From the NCBI GenBank assembly GCA_947575275.1, contig CANPMS010000001.1:157792-221791 (forward strand): a stretch of DNA of 64,000 bases. Reading direction: 5' to 3'. Positions 7,395-15,826 of the stretch are shown here, in pieces (position 1 is the first letter of the stretch; the number at the start of each line of letters is the position of its first letter). The translations under genes and the position numbers were made by a program. This stretch comes from an uncultured Clostridium sp. GTDB lineage: Bacteria > Bacillota > Clostridia > Lachnospirales > Lachnospiraceae. Under the pieces are notes generated by a model, which had not been told where the DNA came from, searched no databases, and saw only the letters and a list, made by a program, of their open reading frames with translations.

Positions 7395-8476
7395 AAATTG
7401 CAGTGATTAGTTTTACGAAGGCCGGAAGCGTTTTGTGCGCCAAGCTGACAACGTGTTTTATGGAGATGGGTGAGGAATGCTGCGGTTATATGTCACAGCG
7501 TTTTTTGGATCGGCTGGCAGAGCAGCCCGGAATCTGCGCGGCAGGGGAGTCTGTGTCACAATGGACGGGAAGAATGTTTGGGCAGGTGGACGGTCTGATT
7601 TATATCGGAGCGTCCGGAATTGCCGTGCGCGCGATTGCACCATATCTGAAGGATAAGATGAGTGACCCTGCTGTGGTGGTGGTAGATGAACAGGGGCGAT
7701 ATGCAGTTTCGCTCTTGTCGGGACATGTGGGTGGGGCGAATGAGTTGGCGCAACGGGCAGCCATGATTTTGGGGGCGGAGGCAGTGGTTACCACTGCTTC
7801 CGATGTACAGGGGCTGACTGCAATCGATGTGTGGGCGAAGAAGCATAGCCTTCGGCTCGCTGACAGAGAACTTGCAAAGCGGACTGCTGCAGCTCTGGTA
7901 AACGGTGATCCGGTAGGATTTTACAGTGACTATCAGATTAAGGGAAATCTGCCCCTGGGGTATGTCAGGGAACAGTTTTGTTGTGATAATGTCTGGATTA
8001 CATGTCATATCCGCCCGGAGCCAGACAGCTCCATTGCCAAATTTCTGCCTGAGGGCGGGCGAATTCTCCGGCTGATACCCAGGGCGCTCACAATCGGAAT
8101 CGGATGCAGGAAAGGTGTCCCGTCAGAGCATTTGGAGGCAGCCATACGACGGGTATTCGAGACGTTTAATCTGGATCTTTCAGCGGTGATCCGGATTGCA
8201 AGTGTGGATTTAAAGAGCAGTGAAGAGGGGCTTTTGGCTCTTTCAGAGAAATTGGGCATAGAGTTTGTCACATTTTCTGCCAAACAGCTTGAGAAAGTCT
8301 CAGGGGTGTTTTCTGAATCAGAATTTGTGCGCTCTGTTGTGGGAACAGGGAGTGTATGTGAGCGGGCCGCCATGGCTGCAGCCGGAGAGGGAGCAAAGCT
8401 GCTGGTGAGGAAACAGGCGCAGGATGGCGTGACAGTTGCAGTTGCAGAGCAGATGTTTGAAATTGATGGAGATTAG
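7391..8476 (+). CDS. cbiG: Cobalt-precorrin-5A hydrolase
   Basis: A 361-aa CbiG, which opens the lactone ring of cobalt-precorrin-5A, releasing acetaldehyde. The N-terminal domain (GLIYIGASGIAVRAIAPYL; DEQGRYAVSLLSGHVGGANE) and the C-terminal CobE-like domain (TIGIGCRKGVPSEHLEAAI, ending near VVGTGSVCERAA) are both present. ATG 7391 overlaps the cbiD stop. A longer in-frame opening upstream only runs through cbiD and has no ribosome site. The next gene starts 11 bases after its stop. Confidence 0.95.
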   Translation: MKIAVISFTKAGSVLCAKLTTCFMEMGEECCGYMSQRFLDRLAEQPGICAAGESVSQWTGRMFGQVDGLIYIGASGIAVRAIAPYLKDKMSDPAVVVVDEQGRYAVSLLSGHVGGANELAQRAAMILGAEAVVTTASDVQGLTAIDVWAKKHSLRLADRELAKRTAAALVNGDPVGFYSDYQIKGNLPLGYVREQFCCDNVWITCHIRPEPDSSIAKFLPEGGRILRLIPRALTIGIGCRKGVPSEHLEAAIRRVFETFNLDLSAVIRIASVDLKSSEEGLLALSEKLGIEFVTFSAKQLEKVSGVFSESEFVRSVVGTGSVCERAAMAAAGEGAKLLVRKQAQDGVTVAVAEQMFEIDGD

Positions 8477-8487
8477 GGAGAAACGTG

Positions 8488-9930
8488 ATGGAAGAGTGGA
8501 AAACAGAAGTTTTGTTGTTTGGCGGAACATCAGAAGGACGTGAGCTGGCAGAGTATGCGGCGTGCCGAAACGTTCCGGTGACAGTCAGTGTGGTTTCAGA
8601 GTATGGGGAGGGGCTTTTATCGGAAAGTCCCTATATCCGTGTACATATGGGAGCGTTGGATCAGGATGAGATGCGGGCATTTCTCGAGAGAGAAAATCCC
8701 GCTTTGGTGCTGGATGCCACTCATCCTTACGCCCGGGTAGTGACACAACAGCTTTCCAGCCTTTGTGAAGAGAGGAAGCTTTCCTACAAACGGGTGCTTA
8801 GGGCTCAGCAGAACACTGGGTCTGAAGGGGTGATCCAGGTGGCGTCCGCCGCTGAGGCAGCTGCGGTTCTGGCGGAGGATACATCGCCTGTGCTTTTGAC
8901 TACCGGCAGCAAGGAACTTGGGGTGTTTGCCGCCAAGGAGCGGCTGCGCGGCCGGATTTATGCCCGCGTGCTGCCGGATAGCCGTGTGGTGGCATCGTGT
9001 GAACAGCTTGGAATATCAGGGGCCCATCTGATTGCCATGCAGGGACCGTTTTCTGAGGAGATGAACAAAGCGCTGCTCCATGCCACCGGAGCGAAATGGC
9101 TGGTTACAAAAGAGTCCGGCAGCCGGGGTGGATTTAAGGAAAAGCTCCGTGCGGCGGCTTCCTGTGGCGTTAAGGTAATTGTGATTGAGCGCCCTGACGC
9201 TGAGCAGGGGATTACCATGGAGGAGGCAAAGGAATTGCTGGGTACGTTCGGCGTAGATTCCGGTATCGGGGAGGTGAATCGCTGCGGGGAGAGAAGGCGC
9301 AGCCTGGTTCTTCTTGGTATGGGAATGGGAGGAGCCCGTCAGCTTACGTTAGAGGCGGTGGAGGAATTACGCCGGTGCGATGTGGTATTTGGTGCATCTC
9401 GTATGCTTGAAGATGTGGCGTCATTTGCAGAAAGAGCTGAGAAAGTGCCTCTTTATGGGGCGGGGGACATTGCTGACTGGTTGGATGTTCATCCTAAATA
9501 TAAGCGTGGAGCGGTAGTTTATTCTGGAGACACGGGATTTTACAGCGGAAGCCGCATGCTCCTGGAGAAGCTGAGAGGGCAGAGGGTGAAGGTGATGGTC
9601 TGCCCGGGTATCTCTTCTTTGTCGGCCCTGTGTGCCAGATTTCAGATTTCATGGGAGGATGTATACCCGGCAAGTGTCCATGGACGCGACTGCGATATTT
9701 GCAGGTTACTAAAGGAGCATAGGCGTGTGTTTTTGCTTTTGGGCGGAAAGGAGAGTTTGGCAAGTATCTGCAAAAGGCTTTGCGGCGGAGGTCTGGGACA
9801 GGTGTGCGTCCGGGCCGGTGTGCGGATGGGATACGATGATGAACAACTCCTGCAGGGAAGGGCAGAGGAATTGATAGAGAAAGAGACAGACGGTCTGGCG
9901 GCAGTGCTGCTGGAGCGCCGGGAGGAATAA
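8488..9930 (+). CDS. CbiJ-CbiE fusion: cobalt-precorrin-6A reductase and cobalt-precorrin-7 C5-methyltransferase
   Basis: A 480-aa two-domain enzyme. Residues 1-255 match CbiJ/CobK (LLFGGTSEGRELAEYAA; DATHPYARVVTQQ; TTGSKELGVF; MQGPFSEEMN), the NAD(P)H-dependent reductase. From about residue 272, LVLLGMGMGGARQLTLEAVE begins a CbiE methyltransferase domain (VVYSGDTGFYSGS; VCPGISSLSALCARF; LLLGGKESL). Together with the CbiT half of the next protein, it would carry out reduction, C5/C15 methylation and decarboxylation. ATG 8488 is chosen with the site TTAGGGAG. The GTG three bases upstream is less likely. Confidence 0.9.
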   Translation: MEEWKTEVLLFGGTSEGRELAEYAACRNVPVTVSVVSEYGEGLLSESPYIRVHMGALDQDEMRAFLERENPALVLDATHPYARVVTQQLSSLCEERKLSYKRVLRAQQNTGSEGVIQVASAAEAAAVLAEDTSPVLLTTGSKELGVFAAKERLRGRIYARVLPDSRVVASCEQLGISGAHLIAMQGPFSEEMNKALLHATGAKWLVTKESGSRGGFKEKLRAAASCGVKVIVIERPDAEQGITMEEAKELLGTFGVDSGIGEVNRCGERRRSLVLLGMGMGGARQLTLEAVEELRRCDVVFGASRMLEDVASFAERAEKVPLYGAGDIADWLDVHPKYKRGAVVYSGDTGFYSGSRMLLEKLRGQRVKVMVCPGISSLSALCARFQISWEDVYPASVHGRDCDICRLLKEHRRVFLLLGGKESLASICKRLCGGGLGQVCVRAGVRMGYDDEQLLQGRAEELIEKETDGLAAVLLERREE

Positions 9931-9933
9931 AAT

Positions 9934-11901
9934 ATGAGGGATGAGCAATTTATACGAGGGGCGATTCCCATGACAAAAAGCGAGATTCGCGCGGTGTCGC
10001 TCTCCAAGCTGGAACTGGAAAGGAACAGTGTCGTCTACGATATTGGAGCAGGGACAGGCTCCGTCTCAGTGGAGGCGGCGCGTTTGGTTCCAGGCGGACA
10101 TGTCTATGCCTTTGAGAGAGAGGATGAGGGCTGCCGCCTGATTCGCGCTAATGCGGAAAAATTTGAGATTGCTAATTTGACTGTGGTGCGGGGCAGCGCT
10201 CCAGAGAGCCTTGAGGGAATGCCAAAGCCGGATTGTGTGTTTGTGGGTGGAACGGGCGGAAGGTTTCGTGAGATTCTCGACGCGGTGTTTGAAAAAAATC
10301 CGTTGGTTCGAGTGGTCATAAATGTGATCTCCCTGGAGAGCCTTACGGATGCCATCAATTATTTTAAAGGGCATGAGCTTGATCCGGAGGTGATCTGTGT
10401 TCAGGTGTCCAGGGCCAATTTGCGGGGAAGGCATCATATGATGCAGGCATTGAATCCGATTTATGTGCTGTCGGCGGGAGGTGTTCCAGAGGAGGACAGG
10501 CAGGTAGGGACAGAAGATATGCAAAAGATGCAGCGGCAGGAAACAGATGGGGCAGCAATTCCCAGGATTTTAATTGCCGCACCCTGCAGCGGGAGCGGGA
10601 AAACCGTGATTACGGCAGGGCTTCTGGCGCTGTTTCAAAGAAGGGGGATTCGCTGTGTTTCCTTCAAGTGTGGGCCGGATTATATCGATTCTATGTTTCA
10701 TCGTTATGTTCTGGGAGTGCCGGGATGTAATCTGGACAGCTTTTTCCTTGGCAGGGAGCAGGTTATGGAATTGTTTGCAGAGAAGAGCCGTGGCTCAGAG
10801 CTGGCAGTTATGGAAGGGGTTATGGGATATTATGACGGCGTGGGAGGAAATACGCTTCAGGCAAGCTCCTATGAGATTGCAGAAATTACACGAACGCCGG
10901 TAATTCTTGTGGTGGACGCAAAATCCAGCAGTCTTTCCGTGGCGGCGCAGGTTAAGGGGTTTTTAGAGTATCAACCGGACAGCCGTATTATGGGAGTGAT
11001 CTTAAACCGTGCTTCTAAAGAAGCTGAGCGGCGCCTCAGAACTAAATTGGAAGAATTGGGCGTGGCATGTCTGGGGGCGGTTCCCGTCTGTCCAGAGGCG
11101 GAGCTTACAGATCGTCATCTTGGCCTTACCATACCAGAAAAGCAGGAACAGCTATGTAAACGTCTGGAGAAGCTGGCGGATAAGCTGGAGGAGTGTCTTT
11201 CTGTGGATCGGCTTCTTGTAATTGCCGGGAAAGCGGGGCAGCTGCCGGAGGAAACAAAGCGTGAGCGGGAACTGGTAAAAGCAGAGGCCCCCAGACGGCG
11301 CATGGGTGTTGCAAGGGATGAGGCATTTTGCTTTTATTATCAGGAGAATCTGGAATTTTTGCAGGAAAACGGATGGGATTTAGTGGAGTTTTCTCCACTC
11401 CTTGACAGCCGTCTGCCGGAGAATCTTGATGGGATTTTGCTTGGCGGAGGTTATCCGGAGTGTTATGCGGACAAGTTGTCTCAGAATACTTCCATGCTTG
11501 CAGATATTCGTGAGGCAGCGGCGGGCGGGGTAAAGATTTTGGCAGAGTGCGGCGGCTTTCTCTACCTGCACCGCACCTTGGAGGATATGGAAGGGAAATC
11601 CTGCCCCATGGCTGGCGTGATCGATGGAGACGGTTTTCGGACAGAACGGCTTTCCCGTTTTGGATATATTGAACTGACACAGGCAGATGAGAAATTAAAA
11701 GCCGGAATCCGTGGGCACGAATTCCATTATTGGGACAGTACAAATCCCGGTACGGCGATGGGCGCCAGAAAACCATCATCGAACCGTGGATGGGATTGTA
11801 TGCACAGAACGGAGACAATTCTGGCGGGATTCCCGCATCTGTATTACCGATCGGCGCCCTCGTGGATTCTTCAATTCCTTAATGGGGGACAGCGCTCATG
11901 A
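9934..11901 (+). CDS. CbiT-CbiA fusion: cobalt-precorrin-6B C15-methyltransferase and cobyrinate a,c-diamide synthase
   Basis: A 655-aa fusion. Residues 1-190 are CbiT: FIRGAIPMTKSEIRAVSLSK, the SAM-binding YDIGAGTGSVSVEAA, and a RGRHHMMQALNPIY end. A short linker precedes CbiA from about residue 208, with P-loop APCSGSGKT and KCGPDYIDSMFH. Its glutamine amidotransferase half carries the Cys in ILAECGGFLYL and His in GHEFHYWDS. CbiA amidates cobyrinic acid side chains a and c using glutamine and ATP. Fusing it to CbiT joins non-consecutive steps. The ribosome site GGAGGAA precedes ATG 9934. It overlaps cobU by 4 bases. Confidence 0.9.
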   Translation: MRDEQFIRGAIPMTKSEIRAVSLSKLELERNSVVYDIGAGTGSVSVEAARLVPGGHVYAFEREDEGCRLIRANAEKFEIANLTVVRGSAPESLEGMPKPDCVFVGGTGGRFREILDAVFEKNPLVRVVINVISLESLTDAINYFKGHELDPEVICVQVSRANLRGRHHMMQALNPIYVLSAGGVPEEDRQVGTEDMQKMQRQETDGAAIPRILIAAPCSGSGKTVITAGLLALFQRRGIRCVSFKCGPDYIDSMFHRYVLGVPGCNLDSFFLGREQVMELFAEKSRGSELAVMEGVMGYYDGVGGNTLQASSYEIAEITRTPVILVVDAKSSSLSVAAQVKGFLEYQPDSRIMGVILNRASKEAERRLRTKLEELGVACLGAVPVCPEAELTDRHLGLTIPEKQEQLCKRLEKLADKLEECLSVDRLLVIAGKAGQLPEETKRERELVKAEAPRRRMGVARDEAFCFYYQENLEFLQENGWDLVEFSPLLDSRLPENLDGILLGGGYPECYADKLSQNTSMLADIREAAAGGVKILAECGGFLYLHRTLEDMEGKSCPMAGVIDGDGFRTERLSRFGYIELTQADEKLKAGIRGHEFHYWDSTNPGTAMGARKPSSNRGWDCMHRTETILAGFPHLYYRSAPSWILQFLNGGQRS

Positions 11902-12407
11902 TACACTTGATAACGGGGGGAAGCGGCAGCGGCAAATCTGCTTATGCTGAGCAGGCGGCAATGGAATGTGGTGGGGGAAGACGATTTTATGTGGCAACCA
12001 TGAAGCCTTCAGGGGCGGAAGGCAAGCGAAGGATTGCCCGCCATAGAAAGCAGCGCCAGGGAAAGGGCTTTGAGACGGTGGAATGTTTCTCTCACCTGGA
12101 ACGTCTGAAGCTTCCGGGCGGTGTCATCCTTTTGGAATGTCTTTCCAATCTGCTGGCAAATGAGCAGTTTGATGAGGGCGGAACGGATGAGGAAATTCTC
12201 ATTAGAGTTGAGGGTGGAATCCTGTGCTTGAAAAAACAGGTGGAGCACATTATTATAGTAACAAATGAGGTGTTTTCAGATGGCGGCAGTTATGATGCAG
12301 ACACGCTGCGTTTTATCCGGCTTCTGGGAAAGCTCAACGTCCGTTTCGCACAGCTGGCAGACTTTGTAACAGAGGTAGTGTGTGGGATACCTGTTCAGGT
12401 GAAATGA
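11898..12407 (+). CDS. cobU: Adenosylcobinamide kinase / adenosylcobinamide-phosphate guanylyltransferase
   Basis: A 169-aa CobU, acting in nucleotide-loop assembly: it phosphorylates adenosylcobinamide and transfers GMP. The P-loop GGSGSGKSAYAE is at residues 6-17. RIARHRKQR contains the guanylated histidine, and LLECLSNLLANEQF and VTNEVF follow the family order. It is slightly short for the family (about 180 aa). Translationally coupled to the CbiT-CbiA gene. A second, shorter CobU-like gene lies after cobS. Confidence 0.92.
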   Translation: MIHLITGGSGSGKSAYAEQAAMECGGGRRFYVATMKPSGAEGKRRIARHRKQRQGKGFETVECFSHLERLKLPGGVILLECLSNLLANEQFDEGGTDEEILIRVEGGILCLKKQVEHIIIVTNEVFSDGGSYDADTLRFIRLLGKLNVRFAQLADFVTEVVCGIPVQVK

Positions 12408-12422
12408 CAGGGAGGGACGGAT

Positions 12423-13229
12423 ATGAGCTTGAGAGATAAAACCAGTGAGAGGGAGAAGATCAATCTGGTGGAGAGTATGGCGATTGCCCTGTCCATGTAT
12501 TCACGCATTCCCATGCCTAAAGCTGCCTGGAGCAAAGGGGGAATGCAGTATGTGTTCTGCTTTTTTCCGGTGGCAGGGGTTATAGTGGGTGCGGTGATGA
12601 CCGGCTTTTTCTGGCTGTCAGGGGTAATTAAGCTGGGAGTTTTGGCAGTTTCATGTATCGGAACAGCGCTTCCCCTGTTTATCACAGGAGGAATCCATAT
12701 GGACGGCTTTCTCGATACGGTGGATGCCAGAAGCTCTTGTCTGGATAGGGAGCGTAAGCTTGAAATTTTGAAGGATCCCCATAAAGGGGCATTTGCTCTC
12801 TGGGGCGGTATTGTATATTTTATGCTCTATGCGGCGGCCCTCTCAGAGCTTGGGAAACATGCCTTCCCCGCAGGCGCCTCCATCTATGTGATAACCAGAG
12901 CGCTCAGCGGTCTTTCTGTGGTAACGTTTCCGAAAGCGAGAACAAGCGGTCTTGCCAGAGCTTTTGCTGACGGTGCAAAAGAAGGTGGGAGGGTGGTGAA
13001 ACTATCATTGTCTGCCTGGTTTTTTGCTGGGGTGATTTGGACGTTCTGCTGGGGCGGCGCGGTGATGGCAGCGGTGTTTTTTGCCGTGTCTTTGCTGACC
13101 TTTTATCTGTACTGGCGCATGGCATTGGGCGAATTTGGCGGTGTGACCGGGGATTTGGCAGGCTTTTTTTTGCAGGTTTCAGAATTTTTATTGACGGCTG
13201 CACTGGCAGTCTGCACGCGCATCGTCTGA
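12423..13229 (+). CDS. cobS: Adenosylcobinamide-GDP ribazoletransferase (cobalamin synthase)
   Basis: A 268-aa integral membrane protein with about six hydrophobic segments. CobS signatures are present: MYSRIPMP near the N-terminus, the metal-binding GGIHMDGFLDTVDA block (about residues 88-101) and KDPHKGAFALWGG (about residues 118-130). It joins adenosylcobinamide-GDP with alpha-ribazole (phosphate) to make cobalamin. Ribosome site GGGAGGGACGG before ATG 12423. Confidence 0.95.
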   Translation: MSLRDKTSEREKINLVESMAIALSMYSRIPMPKAAWSKGGMQYVFCFFPVAGVIVGAVMTGFFWLSGVIKLGVLAVSCIGTALPLFITGGIHMDGFLDTVDARSSCLDRERKLEILKDPHKGAFALWGGIVYFMLYAAALSELGKHAFPAGASIYVITRALSGLSVVTFPKARTSGLARAFADGAKEGGRVVKLSLSAWFFAGVIWTFCWGGAVMAAVFFAVSLLTFYLYWRMALGEFGGVTGDLAGFFLQVSEFLLTAALAVCTRIV

Positions 13230-13246
13230 GAAAGGGAGTAAGAAAA

Positions 13247-13657
13247 ATGATATTGATTGTAGGAGGAAATGCCCAGGGAAAGCGTGCTTGTGCAGAACGT
13301 CTGGCATATGAAATATGGAAAACCGGGGACAGGACAAGGGAAGGAATTGAGCTGTACGCTGCTGACGGTTTCAGGAATTCTCCGAAAGAGGCGCTTTTAA
13401 AGCCGCTGCTTTTTAATTTTCATGGATTTGTCCGCCAGATTATAGACAGCGGCGCCGATCCGCAGGCATACACAAAAGAGGTGATTGCTGCCGGTCCTTT
13501 TATCGTAACCCTGGATGAGGTGGGCTGTGGAATTATTCCTGTAAGGCAGGGTGAGCGTGACTGGAGAGAGGCCTGCGGGCGCGCGGGACAGCTTCTGGGG
13601 GCAGAGTCAGACCAGGTATACCGTGTGGTATGCGGAATTTTGTCACGGATTAAATAG
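13247..13657 (+). CDS. Second, short CobU-like protein
   Basis: A 136-aa protein resembling a trimmed CobU. An N-terminal GGNAQGKRACAERLA replaces the canonical P-loop; it keeps GK but has R instead of S/T. The C-terminal half, LDEVGCGIIPVRQGERDWREACGRAGQLL, closely follows the CobU pattern NEVGxGIVPxxxxxRxxRDxxGxxNQ. The middle, with the guanylated histidine, is absent. It follows the intact cobU by two genes. Such short paralogues are annotated as CobU in Lachnospiraceae, but its activity is unproven. ATG 13247 has site AAAGGGAGTAAG; an in-frame opening further upstream overlaps cobS and is not used. Confidence 0.75.
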   Translation: MILIVGGNAQGKRACAERLAYEIWKTGDRTREGIELYAADGFRNSPKEALLKPLLFNFHGFVRQIIDSGADPQAYTKEVIAAGPFIVTLDEVGCGIIPVRQGERDWREACGRAGQLLGAESDQVYRVVCGILSRIK

Positions 13658-13689
13658 ATAACGGCTCAGACAGGGAGAGGATGAGAGAG

Positions 13690-14673
13690 ATGACAGAGTT
13701 TGCGGCGGCTTTGAGTGTGGGCTTTTTCCTGGATTGGTTCATTGGTGACCCGGAGGGATGGTGGCATCCTGTGCGTGCTGTGGGTTGGCTGATTGGAGCC
13801 CTTGAGAGGCTGCTGCGCAGTCTGTTTCCTGCCTCAAAGCGGGGAGAGCTGGCTGCGGGTGTTGTGCTGGCGCTGGCGGTTCCGGCTATGACGGCGGCAG
13901 CGGCGGCTTGCTTTCTGCGCATAATGGGGGCGCTTGACCCTGGTCTGCGCTTTGCCTGTTCCTGCGTGATGTGTGCCTGGCTTCTGGCGGCCCGGTCGTT
14001 AAAAACGGAAAGTATGAAGGTGTACCGCTCCCTTGCTGCGAGGGATTTGGAAAGGGCAAGAAAAGAGTTGTCCATGATCGTTGGAAGGGATACGGAAGGA
14101 CTGACTGGGGAAGAGATCACCAAAGCAGCGGTGGAGACGGTGGCAGAGAATACATCTGACGGGGTGATCGCCCCCCTTTGCTGGATGCTGATTCTTGGTC
14201 CGGTGGGAGGCTTTTTTTATAAGTCGGTTAATACCATGGATTCTATGGTGGGCTATAAAAATGAGCAGTATCTTTATTTTGGGAGAGCGGCGGCGCGGCT
14301 GGACGATTTGGTCAACTGGATTCCCGCAAGACTTACGGCGCTTTTGATGATTCTGGCGGCCTGGATTCTGCCTGGATTTTGCGGGGCGCAGGCATGGCGG
14401 ATTTGGATGAGGGATCGAAAAAACCATAAAAGCCCCAATTCTGCTCAGGCGGAGGCTGCCTGCGCCGGGGCGCTGGGGGTGCAGCTTGCCGGGGACGCCA
14501 GGTATTTTGGCCGTCTGGTGAAGAAGCCGACCATTGGCGATTCCCTGCGCCTGATTGAGAGGGAGGATATTGTCCGCGCCAATCAGTTGATGTATATGGT
14601 ATCTGTTCTGGCGCTTTGCGGGGGACTCGGGTTGACGCTTTTAATATCAAAGCTTGGGCTTACCATGCCCTGA
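13690..14673 (+). CDS. cbiB: Adenosylcobinamide-phosphate synthase
   Basis: A 327-aa membrane protein that attaches aminopropanol (phosphate) to adenosylcobyric acid. CbiB motifs: LDWFIGDPEGWWHPVRAVGW at the N-terminus, VETVAENTSDGVIAPLCW (about residues 145-162) and VNTMDSMVGYKNEQY. Four to five hydrophobic segments are visible. ATG 13690 is preferred over ATG 13681 because GGGAGAGG ends directly at 13680, leaving correct spacing only for the later ATG. It precedes cobD, whose product feeds it. Confidence 0.94.
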   Translation: MTEFAAALSVGFFLDWFIGDPEGWWHPVRAVGWLIGALERLLRSLFPASKRGELAAGVVLALAVPAMTAAAAACFLRIMGALDPGLRFACSCVMCAWLLAARSLKTESMKVYRSLAARDLERARKELSMIVGRDTEGLTGEEITKAAVETVAENTSDGVIAPLCWMLILGPVGGFFYKSVNTMDSMVGYKNEQYLYFGRAAARLDDLVNWIPARLTALLMILAAWILPGFCGAQAWRIWMRDRKNHKSPNSAQAEAACAGALGVQLAGDARYFGRLVKKPTIGDSLRLIEREDIVRANQLMYMVSVLALCGGLGLTLLISKLGLTMP

Positions 14674-14707
14674 AAAACGTTTATTTTGCTCTAGGAGGAT
14701 GGCAGCG

Positions 14708-15826
14708 ATGGTATGGAACAGAGAGGCAATCTATTCAGGACGGCATGGAGGTGACATTTACCGAAATCAGATTTGTCACGATTATTCTGTTAACTTGAAT
14801 CCCCTTGGTATGCCCCGGGAGGTAAGGGAAGCGCTCCTCTATTCGATAGATGGCTGGGGGAGGTATCCGGATCCTCGCTGTGAAAAACTGAAGGAAGCCC
14901 TTGCTGTGCACCATAAAGTTAACGTTTCCCAGCTAATCTGCGGTAATGGAGCAGCCGATCTGATTTTTCAGGCGGTACAAGCATTAAAGCCAAAGAAAGC
15001 GCTCCTTCTGGCACCCACCTTTTCAGAATACGAAAAGGCGCTTCAGGCTATGGGGACTGTCTGCTCCTTTTTTTCTTTAAGTGAAAAAAAGGATTTCTCT
15101 CCAGATATGGATCAGCTCTGCCATGCTGTTACAGAAGATTTGGATTTGGTATTTTTCTGTAATCCCAATAATCCCACAGGAAGTGTGGTTGAGCGGAAGC
15201 AAGTGGAGCGGCTGGCACGAGCCTGCGGTGAGAAGGGAGTCCGTTTTATTCTTGATGAGTGTTTTTGCGATCTGTTAGAGCAGCCGGAGCGGGTCAGTAT
15301 GGTTCCCCTTACAGATAAATATCCTGGTATGTTTATTTTAAGGGCGTTTACGAAAACATATGCTATGGCAGGATTAAGGCTGGGATATGGCGTTTGCTCT
15401 GATGAGGAATTCATCAGCCGGATGGAGCAGGCAAGGCAGCCCTGGAGTGTGTCTGTACCGGCACAGGTGGCAGGTGAGGCCGCTCTGAATGGGGAAGAAT
15501 ATTTGCAGCAGGCGCGCAGTTTGATTGCAGGCGAGCGTATTTTTTTGAGAGCAGGGCTTGAGTGTTTTGGGTATAAAGTATATGATTCCGCTGCTAATTA
15601 TCTGTTATTTTATAATAGGGCGGAAGCCTGTCACAGTGATTTTAGCGCAGGGCATCTGTGGGAGATGTGCCGGAAACGTGGCATTTTGTTGAGGGATTGT
15701 TCCGATTTTCGGGGACTGGGAATTGGTTTTTATCGTGTATGCGTGGGGCGCAGAGAGGAAAATCGTTTGCTTTTAGATATACTTGGCAACATTGCGGGAG
15801 ATGAAAAAAAGGAGAGTATGCCATGA
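14708..15826 (+). CDS. cobD: Threonine-phosphate decarboxylase CobD-like PLP enzyme
   Basis: A 372-aa fold-type I PLP enzyme of the histidinol-phosphate aminotransferase / CobD group. The N-terminus SGRHGGDIYR and YSVNLNPLGMPREVREAL is diagnostic of CobD. The PLP-binding lysine lies in RAFTKTYAMAGLRLGY, and CNPNNPTGSV and LDECFCDL are also present. It makes aminopropanol phosphate from threonine phosphate for cobalamin. AGGAGG (14693-14698) lies 9 bases before ATG 14708. The stop overlaps the start of the response regulator (ATGA), linking the cobalamin operon to the sugar-sensing genes. Confidence 0.9.
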   Translation: MVWNREAIYSGRHGGDIYRNQICHDYSVNLNPLGMPREVREALLYSIDGWGRYPDPRCEKLKEALAVHHKVNVSQLICGNGAADLIFQAVQALKPKKALLLAPTFSEYEKALQAMGTVCSFFSLSEKKDFSPDMDQLCHAVTEDLDLVFFCNPNNPTGSVVERKQVERLARACGEKGVRFILDECFCDLLEQPERVSMVPLTDKYPGMFILRAFTKTYAMAGLRLGYGVCSDEEFISRMEQARQPWSVSVPAQVAGEAALNGEEYLQQARSLIAGERIFLRAGLECFGYKVYDSAANYLLFYNRAEACHSDFSAGHLWEMCRKRGILLRDCSDFRGLGIGFYRVCVGRREENRLLLDILGNIAGDEKKESMP

